A stretch of 64,000 bases of DNA from Ferrimonas gelatinilytica (GTDB lineage: Bacteria > Pseudomonadota > Gammaproteobacteria > Enterobacterales > Shewanellaceae): NCBI RefSeq assembly GCF_039544205.1, contig NZ_BAABLF010000029.1, positions 62,001 through 126,000 of the forward strand, read 5' to 3'. Positions 42,652 to 51,984 of this stretch are shown here, piece after piece (positions within the stretch are counted from its first letter, which is position 1; each line of letters opens with the position of its first letter). The notes beneath the pieces are model-generated. The model searched no databases. It saw only the letters and a list, made by a program, of their open reading frames with translations, and was not told the origin of the DNA. The translations under genes were made by a program, and so were the position numbers.

Positions 42652-44997
42652 TCAGTGCAATAAGCGGCGGCAGATCGCCACCAGATCGGATTGAACCGCC
42701 GCCGCGGTCACCTCCCGGCCGGCGCCGGGTCCCTGGATCACCAACCCCTCGGGGTAGTGAAGGCTGCGCAAAAGAAACTGATTGTCTCCCGGTGGCAGGC
42801 TGGCGAAGGGGTGATCCGGCGCCACGGACGCCAGTCCCACGCGAGCCTGCAGGCGATCCCCCTCGACCGCCAGCGAGGCGGTGTAGCGCAGGGTCTCCCC
42901 CCGTGCTGAAGCTGCCGCCAACGCCTCAGTCATGGGCTGGTCCAACTCCTCGACCCGCTGCAGAAACTCGCTATCACTGACCCCTTGCAACGCCTCCGGG
43001 ACCAAGGTCTCCAGCCCGACCTGCGCCAGCTCCAGCTCCAGTCCGAGCTCCCGGGCCAGGATCAGCAGTTTGCGCTGCATGTCGATGCCCCCGAGATCTT
43101 CCCTTGGGTCCGGTTCGGTCAGGCCGCGCTCCCGCGCTTCCAGCACCAGTCGTGAGAAGGGCTTGGCACCGTCGTAATGGTGAAAAAGCCAGCTCAGGGT
43201 GCCGGAAAACACCCCGTCGATGCGCTGCACCCGGTCCCCGCCCCGCTTGAGATCATCGATGGCGTAAAACACCGGCAGGCCCGCCCCCACGGTGGCGTTG
43301 TAGCGCCAGTAAAGATGCCGCTGGGCCACCGCCTGCTTCAATTCATGGTAAAAGGCCTGACTGCCGCTGCCCGCCTGCTTGTTGGCGGAGATCAGGTGGA
43401 TCCCCTGGGCCAGCAGCTGCGGGTAGGCCTGGGCCAGGGTTTCGCTGGCGGTGATATCCAGTAGGATCAGCTCATCCAGCGGCAGTGCTGACGCCTGTTC
43501 AATAAGTTGTGGCAGCCGGTAGGGGCGAGCTTCGGCATCGAAGCGGGGTTGCCACTGGGCCGGTTCTATCCCCTCCGGGGCCAGCAGTGCCTCCTCTCGG
43601 CCCAGCACCGCCACCAGCATCAACTCGGCCTCCAGCTCATCGCTGATCCGGCGCTGGTAGTGGGCAAACTGCTGCAGCCAGGCGGCACCGATGTTGCCCT
43701 TGCCTGCCACCAGTAGACCGATCTTCTTCATCGGACCGGCGCAGCGACGATGCACCCGGCCGGTCAGGTCCGCCACTTCATCGCTGGGCACCAGGGTGAT
43801 CAGCGCCAAGGGCTCCCTGCGCAGTGGCCAGGCCCGCCGGCCAAGCAGACGGGCAAAGGCCCCGGCCAGGCGACCGGCGTGGCGGCTGATCAGCGCCACC
43901 ATGCCCCACCCCCGCTCACTGGATACGGGCGCGCCCAGCCACTCCACCAGGGCGACCTGGGTCGCCTCGGCCAGCTCTTCGGTCACCACCAGAGCATTGC
44001 GCTGGGGATAACAGGCCAGCGGGGCCAGGCCACTGGCCTGGAGGTGTTCGATGGCCGAATCGAGCCGCCCCTCGGGGCAGTAGAGCACCACCACGGCATC
44101 CAGGCTGGTGATCACCGGCTCTGCCCGGGCGCCCTCGGCCAGGATCCGGGTATAGGGCTGCTCCGGAGTGAAGCTAGAGCGCACATGCAGGGCCATGGCA
44201 TGGTCTTTAAGCGGCTGCAATGTGCGGCTGTGCAGCACCGGCGATCCCAGCCTGGCCAGAGTGTCGGCCTCCGCCAGAGACAGTTCCGCCTGCAGGCGGG
44301 CATCCTGCAGCCGGTTGGGATCCGCGTTGAACACCCCCTGGACGTCACTCCAGATAGTGATCAGGTCCACCCGCGCCAGCGCCCCGATCACCGTGGCACT
44401 GTAATCGGAACCGTTACGTCCGAGCAGCACGCTCTGTCCGTGGCCATCGTTGGCCACAAAGCCGGTGATCACGATCCGGGTGTCCGGACTCTGGGCCAGG
44501 AAGCGGTTCAGTCGATCACGGCTACTGGCGTAATCCGGGGCACGGTCTGCCCCCACCAGGAGGAACTGGCGTGCATCCAGCGCCTGGGCTTTCACCCCCA
44601 GCTGGCCCAGCAGTGCCGCCAGCAGTCGGGAGGACCACACCTCGCCCAAAGCCTGGATCTCGGCGCCATGACGGTTTGGGGCCCCCAGCCAGTGTCGCAG
44701 GGTCGCCAGGTCATCGTTGAACTGGGCCAGGATCGTCTCCGCCTCGGGCCCCAGCAGCAAACGGCGGATCAGCCCCTGCTGAAACTCCGTCAGTTGCGCC
44801 AGTTCGTTACTGAACTCGCGATGTTGCCGAGCCCGTTCCAGCAGGCTGATCAAAGCATTGGTGGTCTTACCGGCGGCGGAGACCACCACCAGATCATCGC
44901 TGTGTCCCTGGGTTAACAGGATATGGGCGACGCGGCGGTAGCAGTCGGCATCCGCCAGGCTGCTGCCACCAAATTTGTGCAAGGTGCGACGTGACAC
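42652..44997 (-). CDS. metL: Bifunctional aspartokinase II / homoserine dehydrogenase II
   Basis: This 781-residue enzyme has an aspartokinase domain (residues 1-290) starting with the nucleotide loop HKFGGSSLAD, a regulatory ACT-like middle part, and a homoserine dehydrogenase domain (about 440-781) beginning GLLVAGKGNIGAAW, a Rossmann variant. The same gene in E. coli encodes 810 residues. I chose the GTG at 44997 because GGGAG lies eight bases upstream and the N-terminus then matches; the longer open frame is not coding. It supplies homoserine for methionine and sits 49 bases after metB. Confidence 0.96.
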   Translation of the reverse strand: MSRRTLHKFGGSSLADADCYRRVAHILLTQGHSDDLVVVSAAGKTTNALISLLERARQHREFSNELAQLTEFQQGLIRRLLLGPEAETILAQFNDDLATLRHWLGAPNRHGAEIQALGEVWSSRLLAALLGQLGVKAQALDARQFLLVGADRAPDYASSRDRLNRFLAQSPDTRIVITGFVANDGHGQSVLLGRNGSDYSATVIGALARVDLITIWSDVQGVFNADPNRLQDARLQAELSLAEADTLARLGSPVLHSRTLQPLKDHAMALHVRSSFTPEQPYTRILAEGARAEPVITSLDAVVVLYCPEGRLDSAIEHLQASGLAPLACYPQRNALVVTEELAEATQVALVEWLGAPVSSERGWGMVALISRHAGRLAGAFARLLGRRAWPLRREPLALITLVPSDEVADLTGRVHRRCAGPMKKIGLLVAGKGNIGAAWLQQFAHYQRRISDELEAELMLVAVLGREEALLAPEGIEPAQWQPRFDAEARPYRLPQLIEQASALPLDELILLDITASETLAQAYPQLLAQGIHLISANKQAGSGSQAFYHELKQAVAQRHLYWRYNATVGAGLPVFYAIDDLKRGGDRVQRIDGVFSGTLSWLFHHYDGAKPFSRLVLEARERGLTEPDPREDLGGIDMQRKLLILARELGLELELAQVGLETLVPEALQGVSDSEFLQRVEELDQPMTEALAAASARGETLRYTASLAVEGDRLQARVGLASVAPDHPFASLPPGDNQFLLRSLHYPEGLVIQGPGAGREVTAAAVQSDLVAICRRLLH

Positions 44998-45046
44998 GCT
45001 GTGGCTCCCTTCCTTAAGTTCCGACCGGGTTCGCTGGCGATGAGGC

Positions 45047-46192
45047 TCAGCCCAACGCCTGTTGCAGATCCACCAGCAGGTCCTGGGGATCCTCGATGCC
45101 GACGGAGATCCGCAACAGGGTAGGACCGATCCCCGCCGCCGCCTGCGCTTCATCGGACATGGCACGATGGGTCATGGTCCCCGGGTGGCAGATCAGGGAC
45201 TCTACCCCGCCCAGGCTCTCCGCTACGCTGAAGACCCGAAGGCGGGAGAGGAAGGCCTGCACTTCGGTGATACCCCCCTCGAGCTCAAAACTGAGCATGG
45301 CGCCAAACCCCTTCTGCTGCCGCCGGGCCAGGCCATGCTGCGGATGCCCCTCCAGGCCGGGGTAGTAAACGTGACGCACTGCCGGGTGGTCCTGCAGCAT
45401 CGCCACCACCACCTCGGCATTACTCTGGTGCTGCTTCATCCGCAGCGGCAAGGTGCGCAGCCCCCGCAGGGTGAGGTAGCTGTCGAATGCACCGCCAGTC
45501 AGCCCCAGGCAGTTGGCCCACCAGGCCAGCTGCTCCGCCAATTCGGGATCTTTAGTGATCACCGCCCCGCCCACCACATCGGAGTGGCCGTTGATGTACT
45601 TGGTGGTGGAGTGCACCACGATGTCGGCGCCCAGGCTCAGGGGTTGCTGCAGTACCGGGGAGAGGAAGGTGTTGTCCACCACCACCCAGGCGCCAACGGC
45701 CTGGGCCGATGCCGCGATCGCCTCAATGTCCACCAACCGCATCAGGGGGTTGGAGGGGGTCTCCAGCCACACCATCCTGGGTTTCTGCGCCAGGGCCTGG
45801 GCCAGCGCCACCGGATCGGTCTGGTCCACCACCGCCAGTCGGAAGCCGCCCTTAGCGGCCACGGAGGTAAACAGGCGATAGCTGCCACCGTAGCAGTCGT
45901 GGGGGACCACCAAGAGGTCATCACGGCCCAGCAGTGCCGTGGCCGTCGTGATGGCGGCCATACCGGTGGCGGTGACCACGGCGCCGACTCCCCCCTCCAG
46001 CTTGGCCAAAGCGTCCCCCAAGGTGCCCCGCGTCGGGTTGCCGCTGCGGGCGTAATCGTATTGGCGCGGCTGACCGAATGACTCGAAGGTGTAGCTGGTG
46101 GAGAGGTAGATGGGGGGAACAACGGCACCATGCTGCGTGTCGCTCTCAATCCCTTCTCGAGCGGCGATGGTGGCAAGCTGAGGCTGGCTCAT
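45047..46192 (-). CDS. metB: Cystathionine gamma-synthase
   Basis: This 381-residue PLP enzyme condenses O-succinylhomoserine with cysteine. The active-site lysine is Lys198 in VHSTTKYINGHSD, and the YARSGNPT motif near residue 50 supplies the neighbouring-subunit phosphate contacts. GGAGG lies eight bases before the ATG. It is the first gene of metB-metL-metF, divergent from metJ across 183 bases, the arrangement in E. coli and Shewanella. The met-box array between them should repress both sides when MetJ is bound to S-adenosylmethionine. Confidence 0.96.
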   Translation of the reverse strand: MSQPQLATIAAREGIESDTQHGAVVPPIYLSTSYTFESFGQPRQYDYARSGNPTRGTLGDALAKLEGGVGAVVTATGMAAITTATALLGRDDLLVVPHDCYGGSYRLFTSVAAKGGFRLAVVDQTDPVALAQALAQKPRMVWLETPSNPLMRLVDIEAIAASAQAVGAWVVVDNTFLSPVLQQPLSLGADIVVHSTTKYINGHSDVVGGAVITKDPELAEQLAWWANCLGLTGGAFDSYLTLRGLRTLPLRMKQHQSNAEVVVAMLQDHPAVRHVYYPGLEGHPQHGLARRQQKGFGAMLSFELEGGITEVQAFLSRLRVFSVAESLGGVESLICHPGTMTHRAMSDEAQAAAGIGPTLLRISVGIEDPQDLLVDLQQALG

Positions 46193-46263
46193 GGGTGCAT
46201 CCTCCGGGTTGACGCATTGACAACAATTCGTTCATGTTGGATTAACTTAAACGGCACCAAGAA

Positions 46264-46311
46264 AGGCGTCAAGACGTTTAGCCATCCAAACGTGTATCAG
46301 TCAAGATGGCG
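46264..46311. promoter_or_regulatory. Array of tandem met boxes (MetJ operator)
   Basis: Six contiguous 8-base units match the AGACGTCT consensus to varying degree: AGGCGTCA (6/8), AGACGTTT (7/8), AGCCATCC (5/8), AAACGTGT (6/8), ATCAGTCA (4/8), AGATGGCG (5/8). Degenerate tandem octamers are what MetJ binds cooperatively. The array lies midway between metB and metJ. Confidence 0.85.
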
Positions 46312-46375
46312 ACCATTGACTCTCTCTGCCATGAGTTTAAAATTGCTCCCGTTATCATGACTTATAGGTGCATCG

Positions 46376-46696
46376 ATGAGTATCGAGTGGAACGGCGACT
46401 ACATCAGTCCGTACGCAGAACACGGCAAGAAAAATGAGCAGGTCAAGAAGATCACCGTCTCCATCCCGCTCAAAGTGCTGAAGATCCTCACCGACGAACG
46501 CACCCGCCGCCAGGTCAACAACCTGCGTCATGCCACCAACAGCGAACTGCTGTGCGAAGCATTCCTGCACGCCTACACCGGCCAGCCGCTGCCCTCAGAC
46601 GAGGACCTGCGCAAAGACCAGCCGGACAATATCCCGGCTGCGGCCCGTGAGATCATGCTCTCGCTGGGAATTGATCCGGAACAGTTGGACGACTGA
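46376..46696 (+). CDS. metJ: Methionine repressor MetJ
   Basis: This 106-residue ribbon-helix-helix repressor has the DNA-contacting strand KKITVSIPLKVLKIL and the family helix RRQVNNLRHATNSELLCEAF. It binds S-adenosylmethionine as corepressor and controls met genes. The length and composition match E. coli MetJ (105). It is divergent from metB across the met-box array, so it is probably autoregulated. The terminator at 46713 ends it before the TSUP gene. Confidence 0.98.
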   Translation: MSIEWNGDYISPYAEHGKKNEQVKKITVSIPLKVLKILTDERTRRQVNNLRHATNSELLCEAFLHAYTGQPLPSDEDLRKDQPDNIPAAAREIMLSLGIDPEQLDD

Positions 46697-46712
46697 GTCT
46701 GGTTCCCTCTGG

Positions 46713-46739
46713 AAAGCCTGCCTCACGGCGGGCTTTTTG
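46713..46739 (+). terminator. Terminator of metJ
   Basis: A 10-bp stem (AAAGCCTGCC with GGCGGGCTTT, one G-T pair) closes a TCAC loop and is followed by TTTTTG. It lies 17 bases past metJ. Confidence 0.88.
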
Positions 46740-46766
46740 TTGTCTCCTGGCTGACTCGGGAAGCCC

Positions 46767-47501
46767 ATGCTCCTCTCCTTCGAACTGCTGTTGATCTGGC
46801 TGATTGTCCTGCTTGGCGCCCTGGTACAAAGTGCCATCGGCTTTGGCCTGGCGGTGGTGATCACGCCGCTGCTGTTCCTGATCGATCCCAGTTGGGTACC
46901 GGGACCCATCATCATGATGGGCCTGCTGGTCTCCCTCTTTACCCTGCTGCGCACCGGCGTACGCTTCGAGCTGGGGATACTGGCGCCAGCGCTGCTGGGC
47001 CGCCTGCCCGGGGGGATCCTCGGCACCTGGCTGCTGTTGGTGGCCTCCGCCCACTGGCTGGGGCTGGGGATCGGCCTGATCGTCCTACTGGCGGTGTGGC
47101 TGACCCACCACAGGTACAGCTTGGCGCTGAGCCGCACCAACCTGTTCGGGGCTGGCATCGTCTCCGGGGTCTTCGCCGCCATCTCCGCCATGGGGGGACC
47201 CCCCCTGGCTCTGCTGCTCAATAATCACCGCTCCGCCGCCGCCCTGCGCCATACCCTGGCGGGGTTCTTCGTCTTCAGTGCGGCTCTCTCCCTGCTGCTT
47301 TTGATACTGGCCGGTGCCTTCGGCTGGGACGACTTCTGGCGCGGGGTGTGGTTGATCCCCCCTGTGGTGGTGGGCTTCCTGCTGGGGGACAAACTGGTCA
47401 CCTTGGTGGCGCCGGAGCGGCTGAAAAACGCCACTCTGACCCTCTGCGGCGGCGCTGGCCTGCTGCTGATCTTCCGCTCTCTGACCGCCCTCCTGCCCTG
47501 A
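46767..47501 (+). CDS. TSUP/TauE-SafE family permease
   Basis: This 244-residue inner-membrane protein has about eight helices and the two-fold TSUP repeat: GALVQSAIGFGLAVVITP near the N-terminus and GIVSGVFAAISAMGGPP in the second half. The GFG...TPLL and AMGGPP motifs are family marks. Members carry sulfonates, sulfite, thiosulfate or other organic anions out or in; its placement beside the methionine genes hints at sulfur compounds but does not prove it. It follows the metJ terminator by 28 bases, so its promoter must be very short or it relies on read-through. No ribosome site stronger than GGGAAG is seen. Confidence 0.83.
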   Translation: MLLSFELLLIWLIVLLGALVQSAIGFGLAVVITPLLFLIDPSWVPGPIIMMGLLVSLFTLLRTGVRFELGILAPALLGRLPGGILGTWLLLVASAHWLGLGIGLIVLLAVWLTHHRYSLALSRTNLFGAGIVSGVFAAISAMGGPPLALLLNNHRSAAALRHTLAGFFVFSAALSLLLLILAGAFGWDDFWRGVWLIPPVVVGFLLGDKLVTLVAPERLKNATLTLCGGAGLLLIFRSLTALLP

Positions 47502-47552
47502 ACGACGACTCCTCCCGGGACACACCCGAGCTTGGGAGCAGGAGACAGGTTC

Positions 47553-47584
47553 CGAGTTCCTAGGATCTAGGATCTAGGAACTCG
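47553..47584. repeat. Intergenic stem-loop related to the GGAACTAGG palindrome family
   Basis: CGAGTTCCTAG at 47553-47563 pairs perfectly with CTAGGAACTCG at 47574-47584 around a GATCTAGGAT loop. The arms use the same TAGGAACT words as the dispersed repeat at 21.15 and 28.84 kb, but the wider flanks are not shared. Confidence 0.6.
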
Positions 47585-47610
47585 TATCACTGTGCCCCAA
47601 AGTCCGCAGA

Positions 47611-47638
47611 TACAAGAAAGCCCGCACAGTGGCGGGCT
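47611..47638 (-). terminator. Terminator of the malic enzyme gene
   Basis: A 7-bp stem (AGCCCGC at 47619-47625 with 47632-47638) is followed on the minus strand by TTTCTTG. It lies 21 bases past the malic enzyme stop. Confidence 0.75.
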
Positions 47639-47659
47639 CGGTAGGGACTGGGCAGAGCC

Positions 47660-48913
47660 TCAGCAGGCGTCCGAAAGGTACCCATCCGGCAGGGTGTCAA
47701 TACCGGCGACACCGGAGTCGATAGCGGCCTGGGCCACGGCGCGGGCGATGCGCGGCAGCAGACGGCCATCAACCGGCTTGGGCAGCACGTAATCCGGGCC
47801 GAAGCTCATCCCCTCACTGCCATACGCGTCCAGCACGTTCTGCGGCACCGGCTCCTTGGCCAGGCTGCGCAGTGCCTCCACCGCCGCTACTTTCATGGCG
47901 TCGTTGATGGCGCTGGCCCGCACATCCAAGGCTCCCCGGAAGATGAACGGGAAACAGAGCACGTTGTTGACCTGGTTGGGGTAATCACTGCGACCGGTAC
48001 CCATGATCACGTCCGGGCGCACCGAGCGCGCCAGCTCAGGCTTGATCTCCGGGTCCGGATTGGAGCAGGCAAAGATCACCGGCTTGTCCGCCATCAGGGC
48101 GACATCCTCGGCACTGAGCAGGTCCGGCCCGGAGACACCGACAAACACGTCCGCATCGGCGATCACGTCCTGCAGCGTGCGCTTGTCGGTGTTGTTGGCG
48201 AACAGCTTCTTGTACTCATTGAGGTCATCGCGCCGGGTGTGGATCACCCCGTTGCGATCCAGCATGTAGATCTTCTCGCGCATGGCACCGCACTTGATCA
48301 GCAGCTCCATGCAGGCGATGGCCGCCGCACCGGCCCCAAGACAGACGATGGTGCTATCGCACAGCTCTTTACCTTGGATCTCCAGCGCGTTGAGCAGGCC
48401 GGCGGCGGTAACGATGGCGGTACCATGCTGGTCATCATGGAATACCGGGATCTGGCAACGCTCCACCAACTGACGCTCGATCTCGAAACATTCCGGCGCC
48501 CGGATATCCTCCAGGTTGATGCCACCGAAGGTGTCGGCAATGTTCGCCACGGTATCGATGAACTCCTCCGGTGTGCGGTGCTTCACCTCGATGTCGATGG
48601 AGTCGATATTGGCAAAACGCTTGAACAGCAGGGCCTTGCCCTCCATGACTGGCTTGGATGCCAGCGGCCCGAGATTCCCCAAGCCCAGGATGGCGGTGCC
48701 ATTGCTGATCACCGCCACCAGGTTGCCCTTGTTGGTATAGCGGTAGGCGTCGTCAGGGTTGGCGGCGATCTCCCGTACCGGCTCCGCCACGCCCGGACTG
48801 TAGGCCAAGGCGAGGTCGTGGGCGGTTTCCGCCGGTTTGGTCAGGGCGATGCTGATCTTCCCGGGGACAGGTTGGGCATGGTATTCGAGAGCTTGTTCGC
48901 GCAGGTCGGTCAT
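47660..48913 (-). CDS. NAD(P)-dependent malic enzyme, short form
   Basis: This 417-residue enzyme decarboxylates malate to pyruvate. The AYSPGVAEPV segment, the CLGAGAAAIACMELL dinucleotide loop and the Asp-rich VFHDDQHGTAIV metal site are visible. It lacks the phosphotransacetylase-like C-terminal domain of E. coli MaeB (759), so it is the short bacterial form seen in Shewanella. Cofactor preference cannot be read by eye. The ATG at 48913 was chosen because the protein then starts with the family MTDLREQALEYH; an upstream extension of 17 residues is Pro-rich and unlikely. It is monocistronic, with a terminator downstream. Confidence 0.92.
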   Translation of the reverse strand: MTDLREQALEYHAQPVPGKISIALTKPAETAHDLALAYSPGVAEPVREIAANPDDAYRYTNKGNLVAVISNGTAILGLGNLGPLASKPVMEGKALLFKRFANIDSIDIEVKHRTPEEFIDTVANIADTFGGINLEDIRAPECFEIERQLVERCQIPVFHDDQHGTAIVTAAGLLNALEIQGKELCDSTIVCLGAGAAAIACMELLIKCGAMREKIYMLDRNGVIHTRRDDLNEYKKLFANNTDKRTLQDVIADADVFVGVSGPDLLSAEDVALMADKPVIFACSNPDPEIKPELARSVRPDVIMGTGRSDYPNQVNNVLCFPFIFRGALDVRASAINDAMKVAAVEALRSLAKEPVPQNVLDAYGSEGMSFGPDYVLPKPVDGRLLPRIARAVAQAAIDSGVAGIDTLPDGYLSDAC

Positions 48914-49226
48914 GATGAGTTCTTCTAGCAAGCGGGTAAAAAAGGGAGGAGGCGGGCCAAACATACCGCCTTACCTCGCAGTTACGGGAACGATTATCAA
49001 GCTTTCACATCACAATGTGAAATATCGATAACCGATAAAACCATCCCCTTAAGATGCGAGATCCCGCGGGTCAAAACTACCGAGGGGGATCACAAGAACC
49101 GGAGTCGAACCGGTAAAAAGCGGCACAAAGGGCAGAAGAAACAGAAGGAGGGGCCGGCGGGCCAGCGCCCGGGGAGAACGCAAGGGGCAGAGTCGAGTGG
49201 GAAGCCCCAAAAAAGCACAAAAAAGA
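48914..49226. other. Spacer between the malic enzyme gene and rpmE
   Basis: About 310 bases that should hold the malic enzyme promoter and the end of rpmE transcription. A segment at 49095-49112 looks like an isolated tRNA T-arm on the minus strand, but nothing else of a tRNA is present. No gene is supported. Confidence 0.55.
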
Positions 49227-49248
49227 AGGGGCGCCCGTGGGCGCCCCT
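49221..49248 (-). terminator. Terminator of rpmE
   Basis: A 10-bp GC stem (AGGGGCGCCC at 49227-49236 with 49239-49248) with a tight loop is followed on the minus strand by TTCTTTTTT. It lies 20 bases past the rpmE stop. Confidence 0.9.
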
Positions 49249-49268
49249 CTTCGAGTCGTGACTCGCGC

Positions 49269-49484
49269 TTACTTCTTGGTAGACAGCGCGCCGAAACGGC
49301 TCTTGAACTTCTCAACACGACCGCCGGTGTCATGCACCTTCTGCTTGCCGGTGTAGAACGGGTGGCACTCAGAGCACACATCCAGGTGGATGTCTTTAGC
49401 AACGGTGGAGCGGGTCTTGATCACGTTACCGCAAGAGCAGTTCGCAGTGATCTCTACGTAGTTCGGATGGATATCTTGTTTCAT
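49269..49484 (-). CDS. rpmE: 50S ribosomal protein L31, zinc form
   Basis: This 71-residue ribosomal protein has the zinc ribbon made by Cys16, Cys18, Cys37 and Cys40 (CSCG and CSEC), so it is the C+ paralogue that can be replaced by a zinc-free form under zinc starvation. The start at 49484 gives the family MKQDIHPNY; an ATG four codons upstream is not supported. It is divergent from priA across 220 bases, as in E. coli and Shewanella, and ends at a strong terminator. Confidence 0.98.
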   Translation of the reverse strand: MKQDIHPNYVEITANCSCGNVIKTRSTVAKDIHLDVCSECHPFYTGKQKVHDTGGRVEKFKSRFGALSTKK

Positions 49485-49704
49485 GGGAAACCTCAATTAA
49501 GGCCGTGTCGCTATCCGATTCAAAGCCGGACACCACACGTAGTTACACACAGGTTTAGGGCGCGCAATGTTATAGCAATCCCCAGGGCGGGGCAAGACAC
49601 ACTGTCGAATTAATGCACCGCCGGCATACCGCATGTCACGGGACGCTGACGCCACGCCCTGCACTTTGATAGGGTAGTCAAGACCCTGCCAACTGTGAGC
49701 CAAC

Positions 49705-51900
49705 GTGTTTATTCAAGTCGCCCTGCCCGTTCCCCTGCCACGCCTGTTCAGCTACCTCGCCCAGGAGGGTGCGCCTCTGCCGGCAATCGGGGCCCGTGTC
49801 CGGGTTCCCTTCGGCCAGCGGCACCAGATCGGCTTCGTGGTGGCGATAAGCGATCACTGCGATCTGCCCGCCGGCAAGCTCAAGCCGATCACCGAGGTGC
49901 TGGATACGGACTGTTTGCTGCCCCCATTTATGTGGAAGCTGGCTCGAATGGCGAGCCGCTACTACCTGTCACCTCTGGGCATGGTGCTGCCACAGCTGCT
50001 GCCGGTGAAACTGCGCAAGGGCGAGCCCAGCGCACCGACCCCGCAGACCCAGTGGCAGCTGACCGAAGCGGGTCGGACTCAGGACCCAAATCAACTGAAA
50101 CAGGCCCACCAACAGGCGCGGATACTGTCCTACCTTCACAGCCGGGGTTACCTGGAGGATGAGCGTGTCGGCGAGCTGGAGTTCAGCCGCCCCTCGCTAA
50201 AGGCGCTGGCGGGCAAAGGGCTGATCGAGAGCCGGACCGAAGCCCCGCTACTGACGAAGCAGTGGCAGGACGACTTCGAGCTGGGCGAGCGCCCGCCGAC
50301 CCTCAATACCGAGCAGGCGGTGGCCGTCACCGCCATCAATCAGAGTGAGGGCTTTGCCCCCTTCCTGCTCGATGGGGTGACCGGTTCCGGCAAGACCGAG
50401 GTTTACCTGACGGCGATGGAGAAGGTTCTGCGAGCCGGCAAACGGGTGCTGGTTCTGGTACCGGAGATCGGCCTGACCCCCCAGACCATCGCCCGCTTCC
50501 GCCGTCGTTTCCCCCTGCCGATGGAGGTGCTGCACTCCGGAGTCAATGACAACGAGCGGCTGGCCAGTTGGCAGCGGGCCAAGGCCGGTGCCAGCGCCAT
50601 TGTGTTGGGGACACGGTCGGCGCTCTTTACCCCACTGCCGGACCTGGGTTTGATCGTCATCGACGAGGAGCATGACGCCAGTTTCAAGCAGCAGGAGGGG
50701 TTTCGTTACCACGGTCGGGATCTGGCAGTAATGAGGGCCCAACTGGAGGGCGTCCCCATTGTTCTGGGCAGTGCGACCCCCTCCCTGGAAACCCTGAACA
50801 ACGTCACTGTGGGACGCTATCGCCACCTACAATTGAGCCAGCGGGCGGGCCTGGGTCGACCGGTTAAGCAGATCCTGCAGGACATTCGACACCTGCAACT
50901 GGATGCGGGACTGTCGCCGCCGCTGATCGAGCGCATCCGCCAGCACCTTGCATCCGGTAACCAGGTGATGCTCTTCCTCAACCGCCGTGGGTTTGCCCCG
51001 GCGCTGCTCTGCCACGAGTGCGGCCACCTGCACGAATGCCAGCGCTGCGACGCCTTTTACACGGTGCACCAGAGTGCCAACATGGTGATGTGTCACCACT
51101 GCGGCAGCCAGCGGGGCTTGCCGCGTCAGTGCCCCGACTGCGGTTCGACCCAGCTCTTTACCCGCGGGGTGGGCACCGAGCAGCTGGAGGGGGCGCTGGA
51201 GCGTCTGTTTCCCGGCTACCCCTCGGTGCGAATTGACCGCGACAGCACCAGCCGAAAAGGCAGTCTGGAGGCCAAGCTGGAGCAGATAAGAAGTGGTGAA
51301 GCCAAGATCCTGGTGGGCACCCAGATGCTGGCCAAGGGACACCACTTCCCCGATGTCACCCTGGTGGCGATCCTGGACGTAGACTCCGCCCTGTTCAGCG
51401 CCGATTTTCGTGCCGCCGAACGCCTGGCCCAGCTCTATGTCCAGGTGGCCGGTCGGGCTGGCCGGGCCAGCAAGGCCGGAGAGGTAGTGCTGCAGACCCA
51501 TCAGCCGGAGCACCCGCTGCTGCACCAACTGATGGGGGCCGGCTACCCGGCCTTCGCCCGGGACGCCCTGACCGAGCGTCAGCAGGCACAACTGCCGCCC
51601 CACTGGCAGATGGCGATTCTGCGCAGCGAGTCCCATCAGGGTGAGGTCGCCCGGGGGTTCATCGCCCGTGCCAAGGAGACTCTGCAGGGGCTGGCTCACC
51701 CCGGGGTACAGATGATCGGCCCGATGCCCGCTCCCCTGGAGCGCAAGGCGGGCAAGTTCCGCTTCCAGGCGCTGATCCTGGCACCGGATCGCCCCACCCT
51801 GCAACGGGCTCTGGACGACTGGCTGCCCCAGTTACAAACCGCAGAGCCGGATCGGCGCTGCCGCTGGCACCTGGAGCGGGATCCCCAAGATCTCCTGTAG
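49705..51900 (+). CDS. priA: Primosomal replication protein N' (helicase PriA)
   Basis: This 731-residue DEAH-type helicase restarts stalled replication forks. It has the 3'-end-binding domain and winged helix at the N-terminus (residues 1-190), Walker A DGVTGSGKTEVY near residue 225, the IDEEHD box, and a zinc-binding insertion of eight cysteines (CHECGHLHECQRC, then CHHCGS, CPDCGS). The start is GTG at 49705 giving MFIQVALPVPL; the length equals E. coli PriA (732). Replication restart protein and SSB of this window are known partners. It precedes argS by 84 bases. Confidence 0.97.
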   Translation: MFIQVALPVPLPRLFSYLAQEGAPLPAIGARVRVPFGQRHQIGFVVAISDHCDLPAGKLKPITEVLDTDCLLPPFMWKLARMASRYYLSPLGMVLPQLLPVKLRKGEPSAPTPQTQWQLTEAGRTQDPNQLKQAHQQARILSYLHSRGYLEDERVGELEFSRPSLKALAGKGLIESRTEAPLLTKQWQDDFELGERPPTLNTEQAVAVTAINQSEGFAPFLLDGVTGSGKTEVYLTAMEKVLRAGKRVLVLVPEIGLTPQTIARFRRRFPLPMEVLHSGVNDNERLASWQRAKAGASAIVLGTRSALFTPLPDLGLIVIDEEHDASFKQQEGFRYHGRDLAVMRAQLEGVPIVLGSATPSLETLNNVTVGRYRHLQLSQRAGLGRPVKQILQDIRHLQLDAGLSPPLIERIRQHLASGNQVMLFLNRRGFAPALLCHECGHLHECQRCDAFYTVHQSANMVMCHHCGSQRGLPRQCPDCGSTQLFTRGVGTEQLEGALERLFPGYPSVRIDRDSTSRKGSLEAKLEQIRSGEAKILVGTQMLAKGHHFPDVTLVAILDVDSALFSADFRAAERLAQLYVQVAGRAGRASKAGEVVLQTHQPEHPLLHQLMGAGYPAFARDALTERQQAQLPPHWQMAILRSESHQGEVARGFIARAKETLQGLAHPGVQMIGPMPAPLERKAGKFRFQALILAPDRPTLQRALDDWLPQLQTAEPDRRCRWHLERDPQDLL

Positions 51901-51984
51901 TTTTTATTATCGGCTCCGGCTACACTGTTCGGTTCGAAAACCGCCGTGTTCGGTCTATTTCTTAACGCTTTTTTTGGTGCAGTG

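Noticed and set aside
49095..49112. tRNA T-arm-like sequence on the minus strand (ACCGG, TTCGACT, CCGGT)
   Set aside because: The arm pairs perfectly, but no acceptor stem, anticodon arm or CCA end lies around it. Probably chance or a fragment; a tRNA scan would settle it.
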